From: CALXVA01 sp944392465
Lineage (GTDB): Bacteria; Bacillota; Clostridia; TANB77; CAG-508
Assembly: GCA_963931155.1 (NCBI GenBank)
Contig: OZ006978.1
Span: 1 to 64,000, forward strand
Reading direction: 5' to 3'
DNA length: 64,000 bases
The notes beneath the pieces were generated by a model. The model did no database searches. It saw only the letters and a list, made by a program, of their open reading frames with translations, and was not told the origin of the DNA. Positions 15,546 through 24,475 of this stretch are shown here, piece by piece (the first letter of the stretch is position 1; each line of letters starts with the position of its first letter). Position numbers and translations under genes: made by a program.

Positions 15546-16220
15546 CTACTTTACTGTTTTTACATTTGAATATATTTGTTCTAATTTCTTGTCTGGATAA
15601 TGTTCATCAAAAAAATTATCTATATACCCATTAGCTGCAATATTATTTTTTCTTTCTAACTGCCTTGCACCTGCCATTCCAGAAATTACTATATCAAACG
15701 TTATGAATAATACTAAAAAAGCCGTTATATACTTAAAATTTGTGTTTTTACACCAGTTATTTAACTTATGGATAAGTGGTAATATGAATTTTACAAATAA
15801 AACTCCTCCTACTCCCCAATACAAACAATGTAACAAACTTGTTCTTCCATGTATGTTAAATAATAAATTGCTATAATCCCAAGATATTGTTCCAAACCAA
15901 GTTTCTTGAAAATAAGAAAATAGATATTCTACTATTCCTCCAAGTAACATTGTTATAAAAAATATTTTTATATAACTTTTCTTTTTCATGTTTGAAATTA
16001 CTAAATAATAAACAACAAGTCCTACTCCATATACTTGTATGAAAGGACCAAAGAGTAAGCCTTGTCGTGATACAAAATGCCCGTTTTGTACTAGTCCAAC
16101 AATCATTTCTATACCATAGCCTAATATACTGCCAATTAAAAATATCCAAAATATTTTTATTAATTTATCGATTATTTTTTCTTTTTTTATTATTGTTATT
16201 GAATTGTTATTTTCATTCAT
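15546..16220 (-). CDS. Putative ABC transporter permease, CmpB-like family
   Basis: 224 residues with about six membrane segments. The N-terminal part (FWIFLIGSILGYGIEMIVGLVQNGHFVSRQGLLFGPFIQVYGVG) matches the pattern of the PF06541 'ABC_trans_CmpB' family, with the conserved GxxxE and RxGLLFGPFxPxYGxG region. The family is widespread in Clostridia and its transported substrate is unknown. No ATPase gene is adjacent. The start is at ATG 16220 after AAAAGGAGAATG. Confidence 0.8.
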   Translation of the reverse strand: MNENNNSITIIKKEKIIDKLIKIFWIFLIGSILGYGIEMIVGLVQNGHFVSRQGLLFGPFIQVYGVGLVVYYLVISNMKKKSYIKIFFITMLLGGIVEYLFSYFQETWFGTISWDYSNLLFNIHGRTSLLHCLYWGVGGVLFVKFILPLIHKLNNWCKNTNFKYITAFLVLFITFDIVISGMAGARQLERKNNIAANGYIDNFFDEHYPDKKLEQIYSNVKTVK

Positions 16221-16303
16221 ACTCCATCATTCTCCTTTTCGATTATTATAAATAACAATTCTTATGATTCTTTTTATTAATTCTTAATTTTTTATAAATT
16301 TTA

Positions 16304-16516
16304 CTAGATTATTTCTGTTTCTACTGGATATACCATATCGTTGTATTGATATATTGCTACTTCCTTACTTTCTGCTTGTTTATCTCCTTTTGTAGTCAAA
16401 GCATATATTCCTAAACCTATTATAGCAATTACAGCGAGTATTACAAAAACAATAAATACTTTTAATAATTTTAAAATTAGTCCAGATAATTTTTCTACAT
16501 TACTTTCTTCTTTCAT
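16304..16516 (-). CDS. Small membrane protein at the end of the Bce-type operon
   Basis: 70 residues. One hydrophobic segment at about 17-40 follows a charged start, and a short polar tail ends NDMVYPVETEII. GGAGG lies before the ATG. It follows the transglycosylase gene on the same strand. The family is not recognised. Confidence 0.6.
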   Translation of the reverse strand: MKEESNVEKLSGLILKLLKVFIVFVILAVIAIIGLGIYALTTKGDKQAESKEVAIYQYNDMVYPVETEII

Positions 16517-16559
16517 TTAATTCCTCCAATTTTATATTTCCTCGTTTTTAGAGGATGTC

Positions 16560-16590
16560 TGTGCTAATTGCTTCAACTACAATTAGCACA
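16560..16590. repeat. Inverted repeat between transglycosylase and small membrane gene
   Basis: TGTGCTAATTG (16560-16570) pairs perfectly with CAATTAGCACA (16580-16590), nine-base loop. It starts six bases after the 16597 stop. With no T-run it may be a processing or attenuation site. Confidence 0.6.
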
Positions 16591-16596
16591 GCTATT

Positions 16597-17295
16597 CTAT
16601 TCTGCTTGTTTTAAAATTTCATTTGCTTCATCTTCTGTTAAAAATTTATTTTCTATCATCTTTTCCATTACTTGCCTTTGTCTTTCTTTTGCCAAACTTA
16701 AATTTTTAGTTGGTGCATAAACTGATGGTGCATTTGGAATTCCTGCAAGCATAATACATTCGTAATCTGTCATTTCATCTATTTCCTTATTAAAATACCC
16801 TCTGCAAGCCTCTTTTACTGTATAATAGCCATCACCAAAATAAATACTATTCACATACAATTCAAATATATCTTCTTTTGAGTAATTTGATTCTATGTCC
16901 CAAGCCATAAATACTTCAGCAATTTTTCTTTCCATTATCTTTTCCTGTGTAAAATACATATTTTTTGCTAGTTGCTGTGTTATTGTACTTCCACCTTCAA
17001 TATAAGACATTGCTTTTATATCATTTATAGCAGCTCTACTTATTGCGATTATATCTATTCCACTATGTTTAAAAAATCTTTTATCTTCTACACTTATTAC
17101 TGCATTTACATACATTTGTGGCAATTCTGAAAATTCTGTATAATTTTCTTTTTTTCTTATTTCTTCAACCTTTTCTTCAAGAGACACACTTTCTATTGCT
17201 TCTTTATACATATGATAGCCTTTACTAATGAATAATAGAGCTATACTCATTCCAATAAGTAGTAAGAAAATCAATATTTTAAATAAATTTTTCAT
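16597..17295 (-). CDS. Monofunctional peptidoglycan transglycosylase (GT51)
   Basis: About 232 residues from the ATG at 17295, which has GAGGTGG six bases upstream. One N-terminal membrane anchor (about 6-25) is followed by the GT51 domain. The catalytic glutamate is in SVEDKRFFKHSGID and the second motif is GGSTITQQLAKN. FELYVNSIYFGDG and AGIPNAPS complete the set. There is no transpeptidase domain, so it only polymerises glycan strands from lipid II. Its place at the end of a peptide-antibiotic response operon suggests cell-wall repair on induction. Confidence 0.9.
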   Translation of the reverse strand: MKNLFKILIFLLLIGMSIALLFISKGYHMYKEAIESVSLEEKVEEIRKKENYTEFSELPQMYVNAVISVEDKRFFKHSGIDIIAISRAAINDIKAMSYIEGGSTITQQLAKNMYFTQEKIMERKIAEVFMAWDIESNYSKEDIFELYVNSIYFGDGYYTVKEACRGYFNKEIDEMTDYECIMLAGIPNAPSVYAPTKNLSLAKERQRQVMEKMIENKFLTEDEANEILKQAE

Positions 17296-17334
17296 CTTTT
17301 GCCACCTCATTTCTTTTACGTTTATTTCTTCAAA

Positions 17335-17688
17335 TCATTCTACATTCATTGCTGTTTTAACATCTTCTGGCAATTCATCCTGTTGTACTTCTTTCCAATT
17401 TACAACTCCACGAATTTGCATTACTACTAATTCCAAATAAGCATCTTCTCTTAATTCTCTGCTTGTTTTAAATTTGATTTCCTTTTCTTTTCCATTTTTG
17501 TTATATGCTACTAGAGTATATTCGTGTTTCATATCTCCTGATCCAGCCATCTCTTGTATTTTTGTATTGTCTATTTGTGTATAATATAAGTCTATATGTA
17601 TTACTAAAAAGTAGTATGCTCCTACTATTAAAGCTATCACTATAATTACTGCTATTATCATTGGTAATTTTTCTTTAAAACTTTCCAT
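17335..17688 (-). CDS. yxeA: YxeA family protein (DUF1093)
   Basis: 117 residues. A membrane anchor at about 10-30 leads into a small beta-rich outer domain with YYTQI, the family hallmark, and YTLVAYNKNGKEKEIKFKTSRELRE. It starts three bases after the permease stop codon. In Bacillus subtilis yxeA follows yxdLM in the same way, so this is the equivalent module. The role of YxeA is not settled. Confidence 0.88.
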   Translation of the reverse strand: MESFKEKLPMIIAVIIVIALIVGAYYFLVIHIDLYYTQIDNTKIQEMAGSGDMKHEYTLVAYNKNGKEKEIKFKTSRELREDAYLELVVMQIRGVVNWKEVQQDELPEDVKTAMNVE

Positions 17689-17691
17689 ATT

Positions 17692-19788
17692 CTATTCCTC
17701 CTCTTTAATTATGTTTTTGCTTCCAAAATATGTTGCTAGGAAATATAATCCATAAATTGCTCCAATAATTACTGCTGTTACAATAATTGATGGTAGTAAT
17801 TCATCTGGTGATGCTAATGCTGCTAATAGGGACAATATAAATTTAATTCCAAATATAGAATGTATTATTGCTAAAGCAAGTGGCATCATGAAGAATATAA
17901 ATATTTGTCTAAATAAAGCCCCATTTATCATTTTTTCATCACAACCAATTTTTCGAAGTATTGTATATCTTTGCTTATTGTCAGAACTTTCTGTTAATTG
18001 TTTTAATGCTAAAATAGCTGAACTTGCAATAAGGAATATAATACCTAGATAAATTGATATGAATATAATAATTGTTGACAAACCTTTACTTGATTCTATT
18101 AGACTAATTTTTGTCATTCCTTCAAGATCAATTCCTTTTTCTGATAAATTGTCATATAATTCACTATCAACTTCATCTGCAAGAACATTATTTAACTCTA
18201 CTTTTTCTTCTTCTGTTTCTGCGTTATAGTTAGCTGCTAAAAAGTATTGTTCAATGTTTTCATCTTTAAATTCAAAACTATCTGGAACTATTATAATTCC
18301 TCCATTCATTTCACTTACATTCATCATTATAAATCCATATTGACATTCATTATATTTAGCGTGATAAGTTTTTCCATTGATTTCTATATTTGGATTTAGT
18401 TTTAGTGCTTCATTTCTAATATTTGTTATTTGTTCAAAATCACAAAGTACCATAAATTCATCATCATTTAGTAAATATTTTTCTTCTCCATAAAGTTCTG
18501 CAATTTTATTATAATCAGAAATTTTAATAATAGCTTCTGGTATATCATAAGTCAAATTTGCGTATTTTGATTTAACAGTTTCAAAATAATCTCCTAAACT
18601 ATACTCAAATGTTACTTCTGGTATTGTATAAATTGGTATCTCTACTATATCTTTCAAGCTATTCATATCATATCCATTTGTTTCAAGTGTATAACTTACT
18701 GGATGTTTTGAATCTTCTATTTCTTCTTCTGTATTATAAATTGTTTTACCACTATATGAACTAACATAACTTTCTGGCAAATATGCTGTTTTATATAAAT
18801 TGACATCTACAGGTGTAAATTTATTTAATTGAGAATCTAATGATGATTTAATTGATAAACTGCTAGATAATACACTTATTGTCATAAATAGCATTAAACA
18901 AATTATACTCATACTTACTATATTTGTATTAATCTTATTGTTTAATTGCCTTAATACAAACATATTTGTTCCTTTTAAATAAACACTTTTTCTTGTTTGT
19001 ATAAGTCTTAATATAAAACCTGATAATGACCAGAACACTCCAACTGTTCCTACTATTCCCATAATTATTGGTGGTAATAATTTATCTCCTGTACTTAAAT
19101 TGTTTGCTCCTCCAGTTACTTGATAATAAGCATATCCTAATATTATGGCTGATACTATAAATACAAGTATTGATATAATAGGATTTTTCATTTTTATTTT
19201 TTCGTTTTTTCTTACTGCTGTTAATAAATTAATTAGTTTATATCTTGATATTGTTAATGTGTTAAATATGATTACTGCTACATACATTACTGCAAAATAT
19301 ATACAAGTCTTTATACAAGCATCTTTTGAAAAAACAAATGTAAATTCACTCATATCTGCTTCAAATAATTTTGCAACTAATATAGACATAAACTGTGATG
19401 CAAATACACCTATAAATAAACCAACTGCTAATGATAATATTCCTACTAATATAGTTTCTAATAATATAATAGCTGATATTTGCCTTCTGCCCATCCCAAG
19501 TGTCATGTATATACCAAATTCTCTTTTTCTTCTATTTACTAAAAAGTTATTTGCATATACTATTAAAAAACCTAGTACAATAGCAATAAAAACCGAAAGC
19601 ATACCAAGTAACTGAACTAATAATTGTATCATATCTCTTGTTGATTGTGATACTTCAAGCATTGCTTGTTGACTATCTAAAGAGTTAAACATATAAAATA
19701 TTGCTACACCTAATACTAAAGTTAAAAAGTATATTGCATAGTCTTTAAAACTCTTTTTCATATTTCTAAAAGATAACTTAAATAACAT
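17692..19788 (-). CDS. BceB/YxdM-type ABC transporter permease
   Basis: 698 residues. Two FtsX-type halves are visible: N-terminal segments near 15-35, 58-80, 100-130, 155-175, 205-225, 235-255 and 285-310, then a large extracellular domain (about 320-560), then three C-terminal segments. This is the BceB shape. It works with the ATPase upstream to sense and detach peptide antibiotics from lipid carriers. GAGGTGA lies before the ATG. It is 13 bases after the ATPase gene. Confidence 0.92.
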   Translation of the reverse strand: MLFKLSFRNMKKSFKDYAIYFLTLVLGVAIFYMFNSLDSQQAMLEVSQSTRDMIQLLVQLLGMLSVFIAIVLGFLIVYANNFLVNRRKREFGIYMTLGMGRRQISAIILLETILVGILSLAVGLFIGVFASQFMSILVAKLFEADMSEFTFVFSKDACIKTCIYFAVMYVAVIIFNTLTISRYKLINLLTAVRKNEKIKMKNPIISILVFIVSAIILGYAYYQVTGGANNLSTGDKLLPPIIMGIVGTVGVFWSLSGFILRLIQTRKSVYLKGTNMFVLRQLNNKINTNIVSMSIICLMLFMTISVLSSSLSIKSSLDSQLNKFTPVDVNLYKTAYLPESYVSSYSGKTIYNTEEEIEDSKHPVSYTLETNGYDMNSLKDIVEIPIYTIPEVTFEYSLGDYFETVKSKYANLTYDIPEAIIKISDYNKIAELYGEEKYLLNDDEFMVLCDFEQITNIRNEALKLNPNIEINGKTYHAKYNECQYGFIMMNVSEMNGGIIIVPDSFEFKDENIEQYFLAANYNAETEEEKVELNNVLADEVDSELYDNLSEKGIDLEGMTKISLIESSKGLSTIIIFISIYLGIIFLIASSAILALKQLTESSDNKQRYTILRKIGCDEKMINGALFRQIFIFFMMPLALAIIHSIFGIKFILSLLAALASPDELLPSIIVTAVIIGAIYGLYFLATYFGSKNIIKEEE

Positions 19789-19801
19789 CGTTCAAATCAC
19801 C

Positions 19802-20545
19802 TCAAAGAAGTGTTTGTACCTCAATTATTTTTTCAAAGAATTGTTTTCTTGTGTCCTCACCTTTTACTAATTCATTGAATATCTTTCCGTCTTTAATAAA
19901 TATAATTGTTTCTGCATAACTAGCTGTAAAAGCATCATGTGTTACCATTAGAATTGTAGCACCTAAATTCTTATTTAAGTGTTCAAATGTTTCTAATAAT
20001 TGTCTTGCTGACTTTGAATCCAATGCTCCAGTTGGCTCATCTGCAAATACCATTTTAGGGTTTGTTATAATCGCTCTTGCTGATGCTACTCTTTGTTTTT
20101 GTCCTCCAGAAATTTGATAAGGATATTTATTTAGTATTTCTGATATTTCAAGTTTTTGTGCTATTTCTTTTACTTTCTTATCTATTTCGTGTGAATTTAC
20201 TTTTTGAATTGTTAAAGCAAGTGCAATATTTTCATAAGCTGTTAAAGTATCTAATAAGTTAAAGTCTTGAAATATAAATCCCAATTCTTCCCTTCTAAAT
20301 TTATTTAGCTTATTTCCTTTTAATTTCGTAATGTCTTGATTATTTATAATAATCTTTCCTGCTGTAACTCTGTCTATGCTAGAAATACAGTTTAATAATG
20401 TTGTTTTACCTGATCCTGATGCTCCCATTATTCCAACAAATTCTCCCTCTCCAACATTAAAACTAATACCATCTATAGCCTTTGTTAAATTTGATTTATT
20501 TCCATAGTATTTTTCAATGTTTTTTACCTCTAATACATTACTCAT
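19802..20545 (-). CDS. BceA/YxdL-type ABC transporter ATPase
   Basis: 247 residues. Walker A is GASGSGKTT, the signature is ISGGQKQRVASARA, Walker B is KMVFADEPTGALD and the H-loop is MVTHDAFTA. It is a MacB/BceA-class ATPase that powers the permease. AAGGAGA precedes the ATG. A promoter with a response-regulator box lies upstream at 20631-20685, so the transporter genes form their own transcription unit downstream of the kinase. Confidence 0.95.
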   Translation of the reverse strand: MSNVLEVKNIEKYYGNKSNLTKAIDGISFNVGEGEFVGIMGASGSGKTTLLNCISSIDRVTAGKIIINNQDITKLKGNKLNKFRREELGFIFQDFNLLDTLTAYENIALALTIQKVNSHEIDKKVKEIAQKLEISEILNKYPYQISGGQKQRVASARAIITNPKMVFADEPTGALDSKSARQLLETFEHLNKNLGATILMVTHDAFTASYAETIIFIKDGKIFNELVKGEDTRKQFFEKIIEVQTLL

Positions 20546-20630
20546 TTTGAAATCTCCTTCCCTTAAATTGAAAAATAATTATAATTTTTGCTGTGTCAAA
20601 ATTTTATTCTTCTTCAATTTTGTTAACTGT

Positions 20631-20685
20631 ATTATAACCCTTTTTTCTTGTTCTTGCCATTTTCTAATCTTACAATAATCTTACA
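20631..20685 (-). promoter_or_regulatory. Response-regulator box and promoter for the transporter genes
   Basis: On the minus strand, TGTAAGATT occurs twice 11 bases apart (20685-20677 and 20674-20666). It is followed by a poor -35 (TGGCAA, 20659-20654) and a good -10 (TATAAT, 20636-20631) at 17-base spacing. Tandem boxes beside a weak -35 are what an OmpR-type activator uses. The regulator is probably the gene at 21806. Confidence 0.75.
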
Positions 20686-20697
20686 TTTTTGTCACAT

Positions 20698-20725
20698 AAA
20701 AAATAGCCCTATAAAAAGAGCTATT
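20698..20725 (-). terminator. Terminator after the histidine kinase
   Basis: AATAGCTC pairs with GGGCTATT (one G-U) on the minus strand, then T residues. It overlaps the kinase stop codon and separates the regulator genes from the transporter genes. Confidence 0.75.
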
Positions 20726-21809
20726 AAAAACTCGTATAACTATTCTTTGGAAAGATTACTCTAACTTCTGTTCCCTTATCTTTTTCCGAATTTAGTTCTA
20801 TTCCTAATCCTAGTTTATCACATAATTTTTTACATAAGTATAATCCAATTCCAGTTGACTTTTGCCCAATAATTCTTCCATTTTCTCCAGTAAAACCTCT
20901 TTCAAATACTCTTGTTGTTTCTCCTTTTTTGATTCCTATTCCATTATCTTTAATATATAAAATTACTTTATCGTTTTTTTCATGTGAGGAAATTTCTATT
21001 TTCTTATCTTCTTTTTTTGAGTATTTTATAGCATTTTGTATAATCTGATTTATGATAAATATTGCCCACTTGCTATCTGTATATACTTCTTCATCTTTTA
21101 AATTGGAAAGTTCTATTGAAACTTTTTCATTTATAAGTGTTGTTTTATTCTTTAAAATTGCTCCATTTACTATTTCTTTTAAATTTGTTTTGCTTATAAT
21201 GTAATCTTTTTCTACTGCATTACTTCTAGCATAGAATAATGCTTGTTCTGTGTAATTCTCTACTTTGTCTAATTCTTCGTCTATACTTCTTAATATATCA
21301 CTTTTATAAATTATAGAATCAGCTTCATTCTCTTCTTTTTGCAAATCTTTACTATCATTTCTAGTTAATTGTTTATTATTTTCTATAATCATTTTACTTG
21401 TTGCAATGGGTATTTTTACCTCGTGAATCCATAATTCAATATATTCTTTATAATCTTCTTGAATATTTTTGTAATAGTTTACATTTTCAAGCATTGACTT
21501 TCCAGTGTCTTGCAATATATCTTTTAATATCTTGCCTTCTATAAAACTTGGAGTCTTTATTATTTCAGAGATTAAATATTTTTCTTTTAATTCTTCTATG
21601 TTTTTTATTAGACCATTATAGTAATCCCTTTTCTTTTTATACTCAATTAATATTGCAAGTACTAATACAAAAATAATAATAACTGCACAATATACTCTAA
21701 TTAAAATGCTAATATCATAAGCAAGTAATAGGATTTCTACACTTACCAAAGCAAGGATTATACCAATAATTAAAACCATTTTTTCTTTTATATAATCTTC
21801 AAATCTCAT
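20724..21809 (-). CDS. BceS/YxdK-type intramembrane-sensing histidine kinase
   Basis: 361 residues. Two membrane segments (about 12-30 and 35-55) with almost no loop between them mark an intramembrane-sensing kinase that relies on the transporter as sensor. The H box is IELWIHEVKIPIATSK. The N box is IINQIIQNAIKYSK, G1 is IKDNGIGIKKGE, the F box is RVFERGFTG and G2 is STGIGLYLCKKL. It overlaps the response regulator by four bases (ATGA). Confidence 0.95.
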   Translation of the reverse strand: MRFEDYIKEKMVLIIGIILALVSVEILLLAYDISILIRVYCAVIIIFVLVLAILIEYKKKRDYYNGLIKNIEELKEKYLISEIIKTPSFIEGKILKDILQDTGKSMLENVNYYKNIQEDYKEYIELWIHEVKIPIATSKMIIENNKQLTRNDSKDLQKEENEADSIIYKSDILRSIDEELDKVENYTEQALFYARSNAVEKDYIISKTNLKEIVNGAILKNKTTLINEKVSIELSNLKDEEVYTDSKWAIFIINQIIQNAIKYSKKEDKKIEISSHEKNDKVILYIKDNGIGIKKGETTRVFERGFTGENGRIIGQKSTGIGLYLCKKLCDKLGLGIELNSEKDKGTEVRVIFPKNSYTSF

Positions 21810-22489
21810 TTCAATATATAACCTTGTCCTCTCCTAGTCTCAATTCTATCTACAAATCCTAATTCTTCTAATTTTCCTCTTAATCTTTTTACATTAACAC
21901 TTAAAGTATTATCATCTATAAACTCTTCACTTTCCCATAAGTAGTCCATTATCTCATCTCTTGATACAATTCTTCCTCTGTTGATACATAAGTAATATAA
22001 AATATTGTACTCATTTTTAGTAAGTTCAATTTTTGTATTATCTTTTTTTATGGCTCTTTCTGCTATATTTAATTTAAATCCATCACAGTCAATTTCTTGC
22101 ATTTCTTTTTCTGACTTTTGGCTTCTTTTTAGTAAACCATTTATTTTGGCAAGTAATATTTGTATGTTATATGGTTTTGTTACATACTGATCTGCTCCGC
22201 CATATAAACTCATTAATTCATCTATTTCATTATCTCTGCTTGTTACCATTATTATTGGTACATCTGATGTTTTTCTAACTTCTTTACATACAAATTCGCC
22301 GTCTATATATGGCAAGTTAATATCTAATAATATTAAATCTGCATTTTCATTTAATATATCTTCTATAGTGTTATCAAATTTTTCTAACCCTTTTGCAATA
22401 AACCCATGCTTATTTAAAAAGGTTTCTAATTCACCTCTTAATTTTTTATCATCTTCTACTATCAATATTTTTTGCATAGTTAATCTCAT
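21806..22489 (-). CDS. BceR/YxdJ-type response regulator
   Basis: 223-227 residues: a receiver with acidic DD near position 13, phospho-acceptor Asp in LILLDINLPY, TSR and KPY, followed by an OmpR-type winged helix ending RRGQGYILK. Two in-frame starts exist: ATG 22489, overlapping the upstream stop codon as ATGA, and ATG 22477 (MQKILIVEDD), which is the usual RR start. It probably binds the tandem boxes at 20666-20685. Confidence 0.95.
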   Translation of the reverse strand: MRLTMQKILIVEDDKKLRGELETFLNKHGFIAKGLEKFDNTIEDILNENADLILLDINLPYIDGEFVCKEVRKTSDVPIIMVTSRDNEIDELMSLYGGADQYVTKPYNIQILLAKINGLLKRSQKSEKEMQEIDCDGFKLNIAERAIKKDNTKIELTKNEYNILYYLCINRGRIVSRDEIMDYLWESEEFIDDNTLSVNVKRLRGKLEELGFVDRIETRRGQGYILK

Positions 22490-23715
22490 TCCTTTTTTAT
22501 TACATCAATTTCATAAATTTGACAAGGATAAGTTTCAAGTACTTCTCCTGTGTACAATACTTCTATCTTGTCTCCTATATTATATAACGATGTATCTTCT
22601 ACACTTACCCAAACTGCATCTCCTATATTTTTATCTTCTGTTGTTACAGTAAGTACTTTTTCATTCACATCAGTAACTTCACCTACAAATGATGGTGCTA
22701 TATTATAAGTTATTGAATCTTCTGAATAGTTTGCTACAAATAATGGTTTATATTCTTTTGTATCTGAATTATAGTCAATAACTCCTTGCAACACTAGTTT
22801 TATATTGATTAAGTTGCCATCTTCTATTAAATCTATTGTATAAATATTGCTTGGAATATCATCATAAGTTGTTACCTTTGTATCTGCTCCAAAGGCATCT
22901 CTTGTGTTGTCGTAAGTTAAGATATAACCATAATCTTCGTTATATTGCAAATCTGTAATTATAGGATCTCCTTCTATTGTATAATTAATAATCCTTATAA
23001 AGTCAGATTTTCTATTTTCGTTATTTGCATTTGTATTTGTAATAAAAGAATCTAATTTACTCTTATTAAATACTGTATTGTTTGATATAACTACACAACC
23101 ATCCTTTATGGCTTGTTGCATTGGGTATTCTTGTGGTATTTCGTCTAATAACTTATGTTCATCTATATTATTATCTATTATACCTTCTATGGTTTTTAAT
23201 TCTTCCTCTGTTATTTCAGCTTGTTTATTACCTTTTTCAATAGCCATGCAAGCCCTTTTTATCATATAATGGTCTTTATCATCTATTATAATTTCATAAC
23301 TATAAATTCCGTTACATAGTTCACCATCATATGTAAAGTCATTTAATATTTGCTTTAATATAAGTGCATCTTCACCTGTTATTGTAATATTTGGCATGTT
23401 ATTATATCCATTTACTATTACCTTAGTGTCATCTACATAGCTATTATACTCATTCTCAAAATCTTCATATTTCATAAACCAAGAGCCAATTTTTATTTCA
23501 TCATATCCATTTAGCATATTAAAATCTATTACTTTATAACCAAGTCCAAAATATTCTACTGTTCCGCCATCCATAATAACTCCAGCAGGATGTTGAATAC
23601 AAAATAACGGCTTTTCTTGTTTTTGCACTCTATTATAATCTATTGCAAAAAATACGAGTCCTAAAATAATAATTACTCCTAATACAATAAGTAACACTTT
23701 TATCCCTTTTTTCAT
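22486..23715 (-). CDS. Membrane-anchored DUF4362-type protein upstream of the two-component genes
   Basis: About 409 residues from the ATG at 23715, with AAGGTG upstream. An N-terminal membrane segment (about 6-25) precedes an outer part. Residues about 205-310 (AIKDGCVVISNNTVFNKSKLDSFI…) match the DUF4362 pattern. The last 70 residues (FVGEVTDVNEKVLTV…GDKIEVLYTGEVLETYPCQIYEID) look like a DUF3221-type beta domain. It overlaps the regulator gene by four bases and is likely co-expressed. Function unknown; a role in sensing or protection at the membrane is inference. Confidence 0.75.
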   Translation of the reverse strand: MKKGIKVLLIVLGVIIILGLVFFAIDYNRVQKQEKPLFCIQHPAGVIMDGGTVEYFGLGYKVIDFNMLNGYDEIKIGSWFMKYEDFENEYNSYVDDTKVIVNGYNNMPNITITGEDALILKQILNDFTYDGELCNGIYSYEIIIDDKDHYMIKRACMAIEKGNKQAEITEEELKTIEGIIDNNIDEHKLLDEIPQEYPMQQAIKDGCVVISNNTVFNKSKLDSFITNTNANNENRKSDFIRIINYTIEGDPIITDLQYNEDYGYILTYDNTRDAFGADTKVTTYDDIPSNIYTIDLIEDGNLINIKLVLQGVIDYNSDTKEYKPLFVANYSEDSITYNIAPSFVGEVTDVNEKVLTVTTEDKNIGDAVWVSVEDTSLYNIGDKIEVLYTGEVLETYPCQIYEIDVIKKE

Positions 23716-23756
23716 TTTTATCACCTTTTTCCTTCCTATTATATATTTCCAGTTTC

Positions 23757-23975
23757 TTACTCTTTTTCTAAACTTATAATTTTCGTCGCTACTTTTTCAA
23801 TAAAAGTTTCATCGTGTTCTACAAAAATAAGCGTTGGCTTATATTTTAAAAGTGCATCTTCGATTTGTTCTCTTGTTAATATATCAATATAATTTAGAGG
23901 CTCGTCCCAAATGTAAATATTAGCTTGTTCTGATATGCTTTTTGCAATTAAAACTTTTTTTTGACCTTCACTCAT
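23757..23975 (-). pseudogene. C-terminal fragment of an ABC-F ATPase
   Basis: 72 residues starting at the signature motif (MSEGQKKVLIAKSISEQ), followed by Walker B (NIYIWDEPLNYID) and the switch histidine (LIFVEHDETF). Everything before the signature is missing. It looks like an antibiotic-resistance ABC-F protein of the Lsa/Vga type. It overlaps the end of a truncated histidine kinase by eight bases, so a deletion has joined two unrelated genes. A working product is very unlikely. Confidence 0.8.
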
Positions 23976-24456
23976 AAATTCTTTTTAATTGCTCAGTTAT
24001 CTTTTTGTCCGAAAGTTCTTTATGGTTATGCACTATTAAATTCATTGAAGCTAGTGGTAACTTTACTTCGTGAATCCACATTTCTATGTATTCCTTAAAG
24101 TCTGTAATGCTTAAACTATATTCTTTTATTCGTTCAGCCATAGACTTGTCTATTTCATACAAAGCATCATATAGAATTTCGCCGTCGTAAAAATTAGGTT
24201 TTTCAAGCATTTCTGTTATTAAATATTTTTTATCTAATAAATCTAAATCATTTAGGAACTTATCATAAAACTTTTTTCTTCTTTTAAAATCATAGATAAC
24301 AGTTATGGTAAAACCTACTATTAAGCTTGAGTTTATTCTTATTATTGCTTGTAAACTGCTTTTAAAGGATACTAGCATTAGGTTTATTATTGCTAGTATC
24401 ATAATAAATATTGTTATAATTAAATAATTACTTTTTAAATACTTGCTTAGCTTCAT
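23968..24456 (-). pseudogene. N-terminal fragment of a BceS-like histidine kinase
   Basis: 162 residues: two close membrane segments (about 12-32 and 38-55), then a helical region and an H box (IEMWIHEVKLPLASMNLI) very like the kinase at 20724. It stops at ITEQLKRIYE just after the dimerisation helix, so the ATPase domain is lost. The stop codon arises at the junction with the ABC-F remnant. It could still dimerise but cannot phosphorylate. Confidence 0.8.
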
Positions 24457-24475
24457 TTATTTAATACCTCAATTT

